Source: Micromonospora sp. U21 (GTDB lineage Bacteria > Actinomycetota > Actinomycetes > Mycobacteriales > Micromonosporaceae). Taken from it: DNA of 64,000 nucleotides. The DNA lies in contig NZ_JAGPYK010000023.1 in assembly GCF_018070045.1 (NCBI RefSeq), positions 43,519-107,518 of the forward strand. The letters are read 5' to 3'. The position numbers and the translations under genes were made by a program. The notes beneath the pieces are model-generated. The model did not search any database. It saw nothing but the letters and a program-made list of their open reading frames with translations, and was not told the DNA's origin. This document shows, in pieces, positions 27,280 to 36,212 of the stretch (the stretch's first letter is position 1; the number at the start of each line of letters is the position of its first letter).

Positions 27280-28233
27280 GTGACAACGGCGCTCCTGCGG
27301 CGGTTCGCTGGCCTGGTGTTGACCCTGGTCATCAGCTCGTTCGTGATCTTCGCGGGCATGTACGCCGCACCGGGCGACCCGGTGACGTTCCTGATCGGCA
27401 ACCCCGAGAACCTCACGCCGGACAACATCGCCGCGGTGCGTGCCGAGTACCACCTGGACGAGCCGTTGTGGACGCAGTACGCCCGGTGGGCCACGGGCGT
27501 ACTGCATGGCGACCTCGGCCAGTCGATGTACTACCAGCAACCGGTCTCCGACTTGTTGTCGTCCCGGCTACCGATGACGCTCACCCTGGTCGCCATGGCC
27601 TCGGTGCTGTTCGTCGTGATCGGGGTCGGGCTCGGTGTGCTCGCCGCACTGCGCAGGGGCAGCGCCCTCGATTCGGTCATCACCGGGTTCACCACGTTCG
27701 TCAACTCGGTGCCGAACTTCGTGATCGGCCTGGTGCTGGTGGCGGTGTTCGCGGTGCAGCTGCGATGGTTCCCCGTCGCCGGCGACGGCGCGGGATTCAC
27801 CGACCGCCTCTACCACTTGACGTTGCCCGCCATCGCCCTCGCACTCGGCTCGATCGCCCTGATCAGTCGGGTGACCAGGCAGACGATGACGGAGCAGCAG
27901 ACGCTCGACCACGTCGAGGCGGCGCGCAGCTACGGCCTGACGATGCGTCAGATCGTCGTACGACATGTGCTGCGCAACTCGCTCGGCCCGGTCGTCACCA
28001 TGTGCGGTCTGGTCATGGCGGGCATGTTGGCCGGGACGGTGGTGATCGAGAGCGTGTTCGGCCTCAGCGGAGTCGGCAAGCTGCTCGTCGACGCCATCAA
28101 CACCCACGACTTCCCCGTGGTGCAGGCGATCCTGCTGTACATGGTGATCGGCTACATGGTCGTCACGGTCGTCGTCGACCTGGCCTATCCGCTGTTGGAC
28201 CCTCGAACAATGGCGAGGAGTGACCGATCGTGA
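27280..28233 (+). CDS. ABC transporter permease, DppB type
   Basis: The GTG follows directly on the binding-protein stop. The 317-residue protein has six membrane segments, beginning at residues 9-30 (LVLTLVISSFVIFAGMYAAP). The permease EAA-type loop is EAARSYGLTMRQIVVRHVLR. It pairs with the DppC-type protein to form the pore. The next gene overlaps it by four bases, a sign of coupled translation. Confidence 0.92.
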   Translation: MTTALLRRFAGLVLTLVISSFVIFAGMYAAPGDPVTFLIGNPENLTPDNIAAVRAEYHLDEPLWTQYARWATGVLHGDLGQSMYYQQPVSDLLSSRLPMTLTLVAMASVLFVVIGVGLGVLAALRRGSALDSVITGFTTFVNSVPNFVIGLVLVAVFAVQLRWFPVAGDGAGFTDRLYHLTLPAIALALGSIALISRVTRQTMTEQQTLDHVEAARSYGLTMRQIVVRHVLRNSLGPVVTMCGLVMAGMLAGTVVIESVFGLSGVGKLLVDAINTHDFPVVQAILLYMVIGYMVVTVVVDLAYPLLDPRTMARSDRS

Positions 28234-29081
28234 CCATCGAAGCACACGGGCCAGTCGCGGTGGCGACGACCCGCAAGGCGGCACCGGGGGTGTTCTACCT
28301 CTGCCTCGGCATCCTCGGCCTGGCGGTCGTGGCCGCGATACTGGCCGACTGGATAGCGCCGTACGACCCGTCGGCCACGGACTTCTCGGCGCTGTACCAG
28401 CAGCCGAGTTCCGCGCACTGGTTCGGCACCGACCAGCTTGGCCGGGACATCCTGTCGCGGGTGATCCACGGCGCCCGGCCCAGCCTGCTCGGCGCCATCG
28501 CGCTGTTGACGTTCGCCACGGCGGTCGGCGTGCTCATCGGCACGGTCGCCGCGTGGAAACGCGGGTGGGTGGACGCGGTGCTGGCTCGGGTCACCGATGT
28601 GATGTTCGCGTTCCCAGGCCTGCTGTTCGTCGTACTCGTGATCGCGGTGTTCGACCGCGGCCCGGGGACCGCCGTGATCGGAATGGGCCTGGCGTTCGCC
28701 CCGGTCATCGCCAAGTTCACCCGGGCCATCGCGCTGGAGGAGATGGCCCGGCCGTACGTGGACGCCTACCGGTTGCAGGGTATCGGCAGCGTCGAACTGT
28801 GTGTCCGGTACGTCCTGCCGAACCTGTTCCCGACGCTCATCGGCTACCTGGTGGTGCTGTTCGGTGAAGGGCTGATGAGCCTGGCGGCGCTGAATTTCCT
28901 CGGGTTCGGTGCCCAACCGCCCAGTTCGGAGTGGGGCCTCATGGTCCAGGAGGGGCGCGGCGGCGTGATCCAGGGAATCGTCGGTCCCGCGCTCATTCCC
29001 GGTCTGGTGATCGCGGTCGTCGTGGTGGCCACGAACGTCATCGGCGTCCGGCTGTCGGACAAGCTCGCGGTGAAGGCCTGA
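28230..29081 (+). CDS. ABC transporter permease, DppC type
   Basis: GTG 28230 overlaps the DppB stop (GTGA). The 283-residue protein shows the DppC opening with a membrane segment near residues 18-38 (LCLGILGLAVVAAILADW), the HWFGTDQLGRDILSRVIHGA motif and the loop YRLQGIGSVELCVRYVLPN. Six membrane segments in all. Complete. Confidence 0.92.
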   Translation: MTIEAHGPVAVATTRKAAPGVFYLCLGILGLAVVAAILADWIAPYDPSATDFSALYQQPSSAHWFGTDQLGRDILSRVIHGARPSLLGAIALLTFATAVGVLIGTVAAWKRGWVDAVLARVTDVMFAFPGLLFVVLVIAVFDRGPGTAVIGMGLAFAPVIAKFTRAIALEEMARPYVDAYRLQGIGSVELCVRYVLPNLFPTLIGYLVVLFGEGLMSLAALNFLGFGAQPPSSEWGLMVQEGRGGVIQGIVGPALIPGLVIAVVVVATNVIGVRLSDKLAVKA

Positions 29082-29084
29082 CGC

Positions 29085-29873
29085 ATGCTGCTATCTATCG
29101 AAAATCTGCACCTGTCGGTGCGGGACCACCGGATCCTGCGCGACGTGTCGGTCGAGGTCGCCGAAGGTGAGACGGTCGGCCTGGTCGGGGAGTCCGGCTC
29201 CGGCAAGTCGACGACGGCGCGCGCTGCGCTGCGACTCGTACCCCCAGGCGCGCGGATCTCCGGTGGTATCACGGTCTGCGGCAACAACATGACCGACCCT
29301 GCCGTGGTGCGGCAGGTTCGTCGGACCACCGCCGCGATGATCTTCCAGGACCCCCGGTCGGTGCTCAACCCGGTACGCCGGATCGGCGACTCGGCCACCG
29401 AGCGACTCGTCCACGTGCAGGGGATGGCCAGGGCCGAGGCCCGTACGCGGATCGCCGAGCTACTCGTCGAGGTCGGCCTCAAGGACACCGAGCGGTTGCT
29501 GCGGTGCTACCCGCACCAACTGTCGGGCGGCATGCTGCAACGAGTCGTGATCGCGGCGGCGCTGATCAGCGCGCCTCGGCTGCTGCTGGCCGACGAGGCG
29601 ACCTCGGCACTGGATGTGACGACACAGGCCGAGGTGCTGGCCCTGTTGCGGCGTCTGCAGCAGAAACGGGAGATGGGCGTCCTGTTCATCACGCACGATT
29701 TGCACCTCGCCGCCGCGTACTGCGACCGCGTCTACGTGATGAAGGACGGCTCCATCATGAACCATCAGAAGGGGAGCGAGATCTTCGCCAATCCCACCGA
29801 GCCGTACACCAGGGCGTTGGCTGACGCCGTGCCGGTGCTTCCCGAGCGCGACCCGGTGGAGGTACGGCCATGA
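29085..29873 (+). CDS. ABC transporter ATPase, DppD type
   Basis: The 262-residue protein contains Walker A GESGSGKST, signature LSGGML and Walker B LLLADEATSALD. It starts three bases after DppC. The C-terminal region is short but ends like other DppD proteins (NPTEPYTRALADAVP). It supplies energy for the uptake system together with the next protein. Confidence 0.92.
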   Translation: MLLSIENLHLSVRDHRILRDVSVEVAEGETVGLVGESGSGKSTTARAALRLVPPGARISGGITVCGNNMTDPAVVRQVRRTTAAMIFQDPRSVLNPVRRIGDSATERLVHVQGMARAEARTRIAELLVEVGLKDTERLLRCYPHQLSGGMLQRVVIAAALISAPRLLLADEATSALDVTTQAEVLALLRRLQQKREMGVLFITHDLHLAAAYCDRVYVMKDGSIMNHQKGSEIFANPTEPYTRALADAVPVLPERDPVEVRP

Positions 29874-30703
29874 CCGACGTCGTCCGCGTGACCGGATTGC
29901 GCAAGGCGTTCGACGTCACCCGCCGTACCCCGGGGATCGTCGCCGTCGAGAACCTGAGCTTTCGCCTCGGGAAGGCGGACGCGATCGGCGTGGTCGGCGA
30001 GTCCGGATCGGGAAAGAGCACGTTGGCCCGCATGCTGGTCGGCCTGACCCGTCCGGACGCGGGCACGATCGAGTTCGACGGGCGGGTCCGGGAGTGGCGC
30101 GAGCGGGGCCGACTCGCGCGGCTACGGCGCGCCAAGGAGGTCCAGATGGTCTTCCAGGACCCGTACGGCTCACTGGACCGGCGGCTGACCGTCGAGACCG
30201 CGCTGCGCAACGTGCTGCGCCGGCACCAGGTGGATAGCTCCGCGGTCGGTACGCGGATCGCCGAGCTGATGGACTCGGTCGGGCTGGAGTCGCGGCTGCT
30301 GGCGTCCCGCCCGCACCAGCTCAGCGGTGGCCAACGACAACGGGTCGCGATCGCGAAAGCCCTCGCTGTCGAGCCGGCGGTGCTCGTCCTTGACGAGGTG
30401 ACATCGGCGTTGGACGTGTCGGTGCAGGCACAGATCCTGGCCCTGCTCACGGACATCCGCGCGCGGACCGGGGTCAGCCTGATCTTCGTCTCGCACGACC
30501 TCGCCGTGGTCGGCAAGGTCACCGACTCCATCCTGGTGATGTACCGGGGACAAGCTGTCGAACAGGGATCGACGGCCGACGTGCTCCGCCGGCCACAGCA
30601 TCCGTACACCGAGATGCTGCTGTCGTCCGCGCCCGGGCCCGGCTGGCGTCCCGAGCGGGTCGCCGAACTGCGCGCCGCGTTCGCAGTAGTTCACGATCGA
30701 TGA
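29870..30703 (+). CDS. ABC transporter ATPase, DppF type
   Basis: It overlaps DppD by four bases. Walker A is GESGSGKST, the signature LSGGQRQRVAIAKAL, and Walker B VLVLDEVTSALD. The usual RRPQHPYTEMLLSSAPGP C-terminal stretch is present. At 277 residues it is a full-length second ATPase. Confidence 0.92.
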   Translation: MTDVVRVTGLRKAFDVTRRTPGIVAVENLSFRLGKADAIGVVGESGSGKSTLARMLVGLTRPDAGTIEFDGRVREWRERGRLARLRRAKEVQMVFQDPYGSLDRRLTVETALRNVLRRHQVDSSAVGTRIAELMDSVGLESRLLASRPHQLSGGQRQRVAIAKALAVEPAVLVLDEVTSALDVSVQAQILALLTDIRARTGVSLIFVSHDLAVVGKVTDSILVMYRGQAVEQGSTADVLRRPQHPYTEMLLSSAPGPGWRPERVAELRAAFAVVHDR

Positions 30704-30714
30704 GAAAGGCTGAC

Positions 30715-31530
30715 ATGACCAGCGTGCTCTACACCCACGGCTCCACGCCGGTCGTCGCGTCCCAGGTGGACCCACGGCTGCACTACTGCCTCCACGTCCC
30801 GCGTGACCTGCCGAGCGACAGGTTGGCCCCGCTCGTGGTGATCCAGCACGGCACCGGCCGTACGGCGCAGAAGTACCGGACCGCGATGCGCGACTTCGCT
30901 GACCAGCACGGCGCCGTGATCCTGGCGCCGATCTTCCCGGCCGGCCTGATCGACCCGGACGACGTGCACAACTTCAAGTTCATCTCCTACCGCGGCATCC
31001 GCTTCGACCACATGCTGCTGACGATCATCGACGAGATCGCCGCCCGCTACCCAGTGGACGCCCACCGCTTCTACCTGCACGGATTCTCCGGCGGCGGCCA
31101 GTTCACCCACCGATTCCTCTTCCTGCACCCGGATCGGCTCGCCGCGGCGTCGATCGGTGCGCCCGGTCGGATCACCCAGCTCGACGACTCACTGCCATGG
31201 TGGCTGGGAACCAAGGAGTTCGAGCAGCGGTTCGGCAAGCCCATCGACCTGGCCACGGTACGACGCGTGCCCGTGCACATGGTGGTCGGCAGCGAGGACA
31301 CCGACACGTTCGAGATCAACAACCCGGGCGACTCGAACTGGATGGATGGGTGTGAGAAGACCGGCCTGACGCGGATCGAGCGTCTGCAGACCCTGCGACG
31401 CAACTTCGAGGCCAACGGCATCTCCGTGAAGTTTGACCTCGTCGAGGGCCTGGGCCACCGGGGCATGGGCGTCCTGCCCACGGTGCGCCAGTTCTTCGGC
31501 GACCTGATCGCGAGACAGGGCCTCCGGTGA
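30715..31530 (+). CDS. Alpha/beta-hydrolase, polyhydroxybutyrate-depolymerase/esterase type
   Basis: ATG 30715 has AGAAAGG before it; an ATG at 30700 overlapping the DppF stop is an alternative. The 271-residue protein shows VVIQHGTGRTAQKYR at the oxyanion hole region, the nucleophile elbow LHGFSGGGQFTHRF and a C-terminal GLGHRGMGV holding the catalytic His. No signal peptide. As the last complete gene of the transporter operon it may split an ester bond in the imported compound (inference). Confidence 0.85.
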   Translation: MTSVLYTHGSTPVVASQVDPRLHYCLHVPRDLPSDRLAPLVVIQHGTGRTAQKYRTAMRDFADQHGAVILAPIFPAGLIDPDDVHNFKFISYRGIRFDHMLLTIIDEIAARYPVDAHRFYLHGFSGGGQFTHRFLFLHPDRLAAASIGAPGRITQLDDSLPWWLGTKEFEQRFGKPIDLATVRRVPVHMVVGSEDTDTFEINNPGDSNWMDGCEKTGLTRIERLQTLRRNFEANGISVKFDLVEGLGHRGMGVLPTVRQFFGDLIARQGLR

Positions 31531-31967
31531 CAGCGCGGACGTACCGAGTCGCTGTGATCAGAGGCGACGGCATTGGTCCCGAACTGGTCGACTCGGCGCT
31601 CACGGTGCTCGATGCCGTCGCCGCTTCCCGATCGAGCTCCTCGACGTCCAGGCCGGCGCCAGCGCGTACCGTGCCGACGGCTGCGCCATGTCCGACGCCG
31701 GGCTGGCCGTCATCCGCGAGGCCGACGCGACTCTCAAGGGGCCGGTCGGCCTGCCCGACGTCCGACAGGCCGATGGCACCGAAGCGGCCTGCTCGGTGGG
31801 ATCTTGCGCAACGGCCTCGACCTGTACGCCAACGTCCGGCCGATCACTCTGCTGCCGGGCGTGCGATCGGCTCTGCGGGTCGACGACGGCATCGATTGAA
31901 CCCCGACGGGACCGCGGCGAGCGGCACCAGGTCGACCACCGACGCGGTGCTCGCGGCGCTGATGTGA
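31527..31967 (+). pseudogene. Isopropylmalate/isocitrate dehydrogenase-like gene with internal deletion and frameshifts
   Basis: The 5-prime end is YRVAVIRGDGIGPELVDSAL, typical of the NAD-dependent beta-decarboxylating dehydrogenases. The frame slips near 31625 (into MSDAGLAVIREADATLKGPV) and again near 31785 (into GLLGGILRNGLDLYANVRPI). After SALRVDDGID a jump follows straight to the family's extreme C-terminus, NPDGTAASGTRSTTDAVLAA. Some 200 central residues, including the metal-binding aspartates, are gone. It overlaps the esterase by four bases, so it was once part of the operon. Confidence 0.8.
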
Positions 31968-31968
31968 C

Positions 31969-32511
31969 TTACCTGACCGCCTCGTCCCGCGCTAACACGA
32001 CCCGTGCGAGCGCGGGTATCAGCTGCCGGTAACTGGCCGAGGTGAGATGCAGGCCGTCGGCCTCCAGCCCGCTCCCCTCGATGTGAGCGCCCGTCTCCAG
32101 GCTGGCCCCGGGCCCGACGGCTGCCCGTAGCACGTCCCGGTACGCGTCCAACTCGTCATTGGTCCGCATGCCGCGGCCGGGCCGGTCCGCCTCGCGGATC
32201 GACGGCGGCAGGAACGCCACCGGTCGGGCGCTGCCAAAGAACGACAAGATCGTCGCGATGTTCGCGGTGAAACGGTCGAGCGGTACGCGCTTCCACGGCG
32301 CACAGTCGTTCGCGCCGAAGGACAGCACCACGACCGCCCAGTTCAGCCGACCGAGGTGGGCGGCGCGGGCGGCCCCATCGAAGCTGTCCCAGCCGCCGGC
32401 AGCGCAGTTGAACACGGTCATGTCCGGCCCGAGTTCGTGCTCCAGTCGCTGTATGTGCGGCTTGGTGAAGCGTGCCAACATGCTGTCGCCGAACAACATC
32501 ACCTGGGTCAT
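31969..32511 (-). CDS. SGNH/GDSL-type hydrolase
   Basis: The 180-residue protein shows block I GDSM, block III GAND and block V DGLHL, so the Ser, Asn and Asp-His set of SGNH hydrolases is complete. No signal peptide, so an intracellular esterase or deacylase. Its start overlaps the GntR stop by four bases; the two genes are co-transcribed. Confidence 0.88.
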   Translation of the reverse strand: MTQVMLFGDSMLARFTKPHIQRLEHELGPDMTVFNCAAGGWDSFDGAARAAHLGRLNWAVVVLSFGANDCAPWKRVPLDRFTANIATILSFFGSARPVAFLPPSIREADRPGRGMRTNDELDAYRDVLRAAVGPGASLETGAHIEGSGLEADGLHLTSASYRQLIPALARVVLARDEAVR

Positions 32512-33173
32512 CCGTGGCCGCCCAAGCTGGACAACGCCTTGGCGCCGAGGCTGCCACGGATGTGGTCACGCATCACCGTCGCGGCCAGGTGGCCGTCACC
32601 GGCGATGACCGCCTCCAGCATGGCGCGATGCTCGGCCGACGTCTCGTCGCGTTCGGGCTGGTCGCGTCTGTTCCGGAGACCGACGAGGCGGTAGCGGTCA
32701 GCCTTGTCCCACAGCCCGTCGAGGGTCGCGCTGAGCACCTCGTTGTGCGCAGCGGTGTAGATGGCGCGATGAAACTCGCGGTGTGCCGCCAGATCGCCCG
32801 GGTCGGGACGATCCGGCAGGGGTTTGAGCCGGTCGAACGCGGCACGCATCGCGGCGATGTCCGACGTGGCTCGGCGCTCCGAGGCGAGCGCGGCGGCCAT
32901 AGGGTCGAGCGCTCGTCGCATCTCCAGCAGGTCCCGGGCTTCCTCGGCGGACAGGCCGCTCACCCGTGCGTCACGGTGGGCGTCGAGTTCGACGAGGCCT
33001 TCCGACTTGAGCCGGCGCAGCGCCTCCCGCAGGGGAGTGGTGCTGATGCCCAACTCCCGCGCCAGGACGGCCTGGTTGAGCACCGTGTCGGGGCCGTATT
33101 CGTTGGTGAGGATCTTGTCCCGCACCAGGGCGTACGCGAAGTCGCTCTTGGTTGTGTAGATGTCAGCCACCAC
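32508..33173 (-). CDS. GntR-family (FadR/FCD) transcriptional regulator
   Basis: GTG 33173 opens a 221-residue protein. The N-terminal winged helix reads LARELGISTTPLREALRRLK; the helical FCD effector domain follows (EMRRALDPMAAALASERRAT, then a His in AAHREFHRAIYTAAHN that usually binds metal). Divergent from the aconitase gene, with an inverted repeat between them that fits a GntR site. Such regulators respond to carboxylates, which would fit an aconitase substrate (inference). Confidence 0.9.
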   Translation of the reverse strand: MVADIYTTKSDFAYALVRDKILTNEYGPDTVLNQAVLARELGISTTPLREALRRLKSEGLVELDAHRDARVSGLSAEEARDLLEMRRALDPMAAALASERRATSDIAAMRAAFDRLKPLPDRPDPGDLAAHREFHRAIYTAAHNEVLSATLDGLWDKADRYRLVGLRNRRDQPERDETSAEHRAMLEAVIAGDGHLAATVMRDHIRGSLGAKALSSLGGHG

Positions 33174-33198
33174 GCTGGAGCTCCTTCCGTCAGGCAGA

Positions 33199-33271
33199 GC
33201 TTATAACCTGTTGCATCTGTCTCACCTAGCCCAGCAGGCGGTAGATATCAAATAGGCTTCAGGTTATAAGC
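33199..33271. promoter_or_regulatory. Inverted operator sites for the GntR regulator (candidate)
   Basis: GCTTATAACCTG at 33199 and its exact reverse complement CAGGTTATAAGC at 33260 sit at each end of the divergent gap. The spacing of about 50 bases would allow one dimer on each promoter or a loop. Confidence 0.65.
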
Positions 33272-33291
33272 TTCAGGTGGAAGGAGTCAGG

Positions 33292-35835
33292 GTGTCGGAA
33301 CTGGTTATCGGGCCGCACCGCTACCGGATTGCTGGGATCGCCGACCTGGTGACGTCCCGGATGCCCTACACGATCCGCATCCTGCTGGAGAACCTGCTGC
33401 GCCACAGCGACCGCATCCCCCGAAGCCACCTCGAAGCGGTGGTGGAGTGGGGGTCGGAGCGGTCGTTCGCCACAGCGGTCGACCTGCGTCCGGCACGGGT
33501 GTTCATGCATGACACCAATGGAGTGCCGCTGTTGGCGGACATCGCGGCGATGCGCGACGTCGCCGAACGCGCGGATGCGATCAACCCTCGGATACCAACC
33601 GCGCTCGTGGTCGACCACTCGGTGATCGCGGAGGTGTTCGGCACCTCAGCCGCCTTCGAGCGCAACGTCGATGTGGAGTACGAGCGCAACGCCGAGCGCT
33701 ACCGCTTCCTGCGCTGGGCGCAGGCATCGATGCGCAACCTCGATGTTGTGCCGCCGGGGAAAGGGATCATGCACCAGGTCAACCTGGAGCACCTGGCGCA
33801 GGTGGTGATGACCGACGGCGACTGGGCGTTCCCCGACTTCTGTCTCGGCACCGACTCGCACACGACCATGGTGAACGGGCTCGGCGTGCTGGGGTGGGGC
33901 ATCGGTGGCATTGACGCCGAGGCGGCGATGTTGGGCGAGGCCGTCACCATGCTGCTGCCGCCTGTGGTGGGCGTACGCCTGACCGGCGCGCTGCCGGTCG
34001 GTGCGACCGCGACCGACCTCGTGCTCACGATCACCGAGCTGCTGCGTGCGCACGGCGTCGTCGGTGCGTTCGTCGAGTTCCACGGCGAGGGGGTGCGTCG
34101 GTTGTCGCTGCCAGACCGCGCGACCATCGCGAACATGAGCCCGGAGTTCGGGTCGACGTGCGCCTACTTCCCGATCGACGAGGAGACAATCCGGTACCTG
34201 CGGTTCACCGGCCGGCCCGCCGAGCAGGTCGCGCTCGTCGAGGCGTACGCAAAGGCGCAGAAGCTGTGGCACCAGCCGGACTCCGTCGCCGACTACACCG
34301 AGGTAGTCGAACTCGACCTGGGCAGCGTGCTGCCGTCGCTAGCCGGGCCTCGCCGGCCACAGGACAGGATTGCCCTGTCCGCAGCGGCGTCGGCGCTGGA
34401 CGCCGAGTTGGCATCCGAGGGGCGCTTCGGCGACGAGCACGGTGTGGTGGGCATCGCGGCCATCACGTCCTGCACGAACACCTCCAACCCGCGGCTGATG
34501 GTCACCGCAGCCCTGGTGGCGCGCAACGCCGTCGAACGCGGCCTGACGAGCAAGCCGTGGGTCAAGACGACCCTGTCACCCGGTTCGCGGGTGGTGACCG
34601 ACTACCTCGATGCCGCCGGGCTGTCTCCCTTCCTTCAGGAGTTGGGTTTCCACCTGACCGGGTACGGCTGCATGACGTGCATCGGCGCGTCCGGCCCGCT
34701 CGTCGGCGAACTCCAGGAGGCCGTACGGGACAAGGGCGTCACCGCGGTGTCAGTGCTGTCCGGCAACCGGAACTTCGCCGGGAGGATCAATCCCGACACC
34801 CGCCTGAACTATCTCGCCTCCCCGCCACTGGTGGTCGCGTACGCGCTCGCCGGCACGATGCGCACCGACCTGACCAGCGAACCGGTCGGTCACAGCCCGG
34901 ACGGGACGCCGGTCTTCCTCAGTGATCTCTGGCCCACATCGGACGAGGTCTCCAAGATCATTGACTCGGTGCTCACTCCGGAGATGTTCACCCAGGCATA
35001 CCGAGCCGTCTACACCGGCGACGCCCGGTGGGAAAACCTCGATCAGGCCGACGGCGACCGGTTTGCGTGGGATCCGGCAAGCAACTACCTCCGGCGCCCG
35101 CCCTTCGCGGACGGACCTCTCACGCACCCGGTCCCGGACATCGAAGGCGCGCGGGTCCTGGTGATGCTCGGTGACTCGACCACCACCGACCACATCTCGC
35201 CGGCGGGAGCGATCTCGGTGAACTCGCCGGCCGGCCGCTACCTCACCGACCGCGGCGTGGGGCGGTTCGCCTTCAACACGTACGCCTCCCGGCGCGGAAA
35301 CCACGAGGTGATGGTCCGGGGCGCGTTCGCGAACGTCCAGCTCCGCAACCAACTCGTGCCGGGCGTCGAGGGCGGCTACACGCTGAGTCTCGCCGAGGAC
35401 GGTCAGGTACGCACCGTCTACGACGCCGCCATGGTGTATCGCGACGCGGGCGTACCCCTGGTCGTGCTCGGCGGCGCGCAGTACGGCACCGGGTCCTCCC
35501 GCGACTGGGCCGCGAAGGGCCCCGCACTGTTGGGTGTTCGCGCCGTCCTGGCCGAATCATTCGAACGCATCCACCGCGCGAACCTGATCGGGCTGGGGGT
35601 GCTGCCCCTGCAGTACCGCCCAGGCGAGAACGCTCGGACACTCGGACTGACCGGGCGCGAGGTGATCACCATCCGTGGTCTGGCGTCGATGGAATTCGCG
35701 TCGACCATCACGGTGCAGGCGGACGAGCGTGAGTTCCACGTCGTCGTCCGGCTGGACACCACCCGGGAACAGCAGATCTACCGCAGCGGGGGCATCCTGA
35801 ATCTGGTCTCGCAGCGTTTGGCCGGCACGATCTGA
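33292..35835 (+). CDS. Aconitate hydratase A-type protein
   Basis: GTG 33292 is chosen because GGAAGGAG lies five bases before it. The 847-residue protein has the AcnA/IRP layout. Iron-sulfur ligands are Cys394 (SCTNTSNPRL), Cys460 and Cys463 (GYGCMTCIG). The swivel domain has GDSTTTDHISPAG and FNTYASRRGNHEVMVRG. It should isomerise citrate or a related tricarboxylate. Presence beside a regulator, an SGNH hydrolase and a dehydrogenase relic suggests a special-purpose copy, not the housekeeping enzyme (inference). Confidence 0.92.
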   Translation: MSELVIGPHRYRIAGIADLVTSRMPYTIRILLENLLRHSDRIPRSHLEAVVEWGSERSFATAVDLRPARVFMHDTNGVPLLADIAAMRDVAERADAINPRIPTALVVDHSVIAEVFGTSAAFERNVDVEYERNAERYRFLRWAQASMRNLDVVPPGKGIMHQVNLEHLAQVVMTDGDWAFPDFCLGTDSHTTMVNGLGVLGWGIGGIDAEAAMLGEAVTMLLPPVVGVRLTGALPVGATATDLVLTITELLRAHGVVGAFVEFHGEGVRRLSLPDRATIANMSPEFGSTCAYFPIDEETIRYLRFTGRPAEQVALVEAYAKAQKLWHQPDSVADYTEVVELDLGSVLPSLAGPRRPQDRIALSAAASALDAELASEGRFGDEHGVVGIAAITSCTNTSNPRLMVTAALVARNAVERGLTSKPWVKTTLSPGSRVVTDYLDAAGLSPFLQELGFHLTGYGCMTCIGASGPLVGELQEAVRDKGVTAVSVLSGNRNFAGRINPDTRLNYLASPPLVVAYALAGTMRTDLTSEPVGHSPDGTPVFLSDLWPTSDEVSKIIDSVLTPEMFTQAYRAVYTGDARWENLDQADGDRFAWDPASNYLRRPPFADGPLTHPVPDIEGARVLVMLGDSTTTDHISPAGAISVNSPAGRYLTDRGVGRFAFNTYASRRGNHEVMVRGAFANVQLRNQLVPGVEGGYTLSLAEDGQVRTVYDAAMVYRDAGVPLVVLGGAQYGTGSSRDWAAKGPALLGVRAVLAESFERIHRANLIGLGVLPLQYRPGENARTLGLTGREVITIRGLASMEFASTITVQADEREFHVVVRLDTTREQQIYRSGGILNLVSQRLAGTI

Positions 35836-35881
35836 GCCTTCTTGACAACCGTGGCGCCTCTCGGGTCCCGGGCGGGGCGGT

Positions 35882-35974
35882 GGCCGCTACCGAGCCGTGG
35901 CCACTCGCATCGACAAACTCGCCGTCCGCTACGAAGCCACCATCCACCTCGCCGTCATCAACGAGTGGCTGTGA
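35882..35974 (+). pseudogene. IS5-type transposase, extreme C-terminal scrap
   Basis: The 30 codons read RYRAVATRIDKLAVRYEATI and end VINEWL before a stop, like the last helix of IS5-family transposases. No other part is nearby. The space from 35836 to 36113 holds nothing else. Confidence 0.6.
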
Positions 35975-36113
35975 CCGACTTCGACACAGACCCTGACCGG
36001 GTGACGATCGGGTTGGACGCCGACGGACGAGCATGGACGCCGGAGGACCCATCCGGCAGCTCAGGGCCGGTGAAAATGTTGGTCACCGATCCGTGTTGGT
36101 TGCCTGGGGGTCA

Positions 36114-36148
36114 AAGGGGTCGTCGGTTCGAATCCGGCCGTCCCGACG
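36114..36148 (+). repeat. tRNA 3-prime end repeat, left copy (attL/attR-like)
   Basis: These 35 bases, with the T-arm GGTTCGAATCC and acceptor-strand end GTCCCGAC, are identical to 53955-53989. A complete tRNA cannot be folded here because the 5-prime half does not match. It is followed directly by a terminator-like hairpin. Confidence 0.75.
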
Positions 36149-36153
36149 CAGCG

Positions 36154-36183
36154 GGGGCCATCTCGGAAGATCGAGTTGGCCCC
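36154..36183 (+). terminator. Hairpin after the tRNA remnant
   Basis: GGGGCCATCTCG and CGAGTTGGCCCC pair with one T-T mismatch around GAAGAT, followed by TTGTCGT. It has the position and form of a tRNA terminator. Confidence 0.6.
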
Positions 36184-36212
36184 TTGTCGTACCTAGATGA
36201 CTGACTGAGTGA

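Noticed and set aside
36114..36148. Functional tRNA gene
   Set aside because: T-arm and acceptor end are present, but no matching 5-prime half, D-arm or anticodon stem can be folded upstream.
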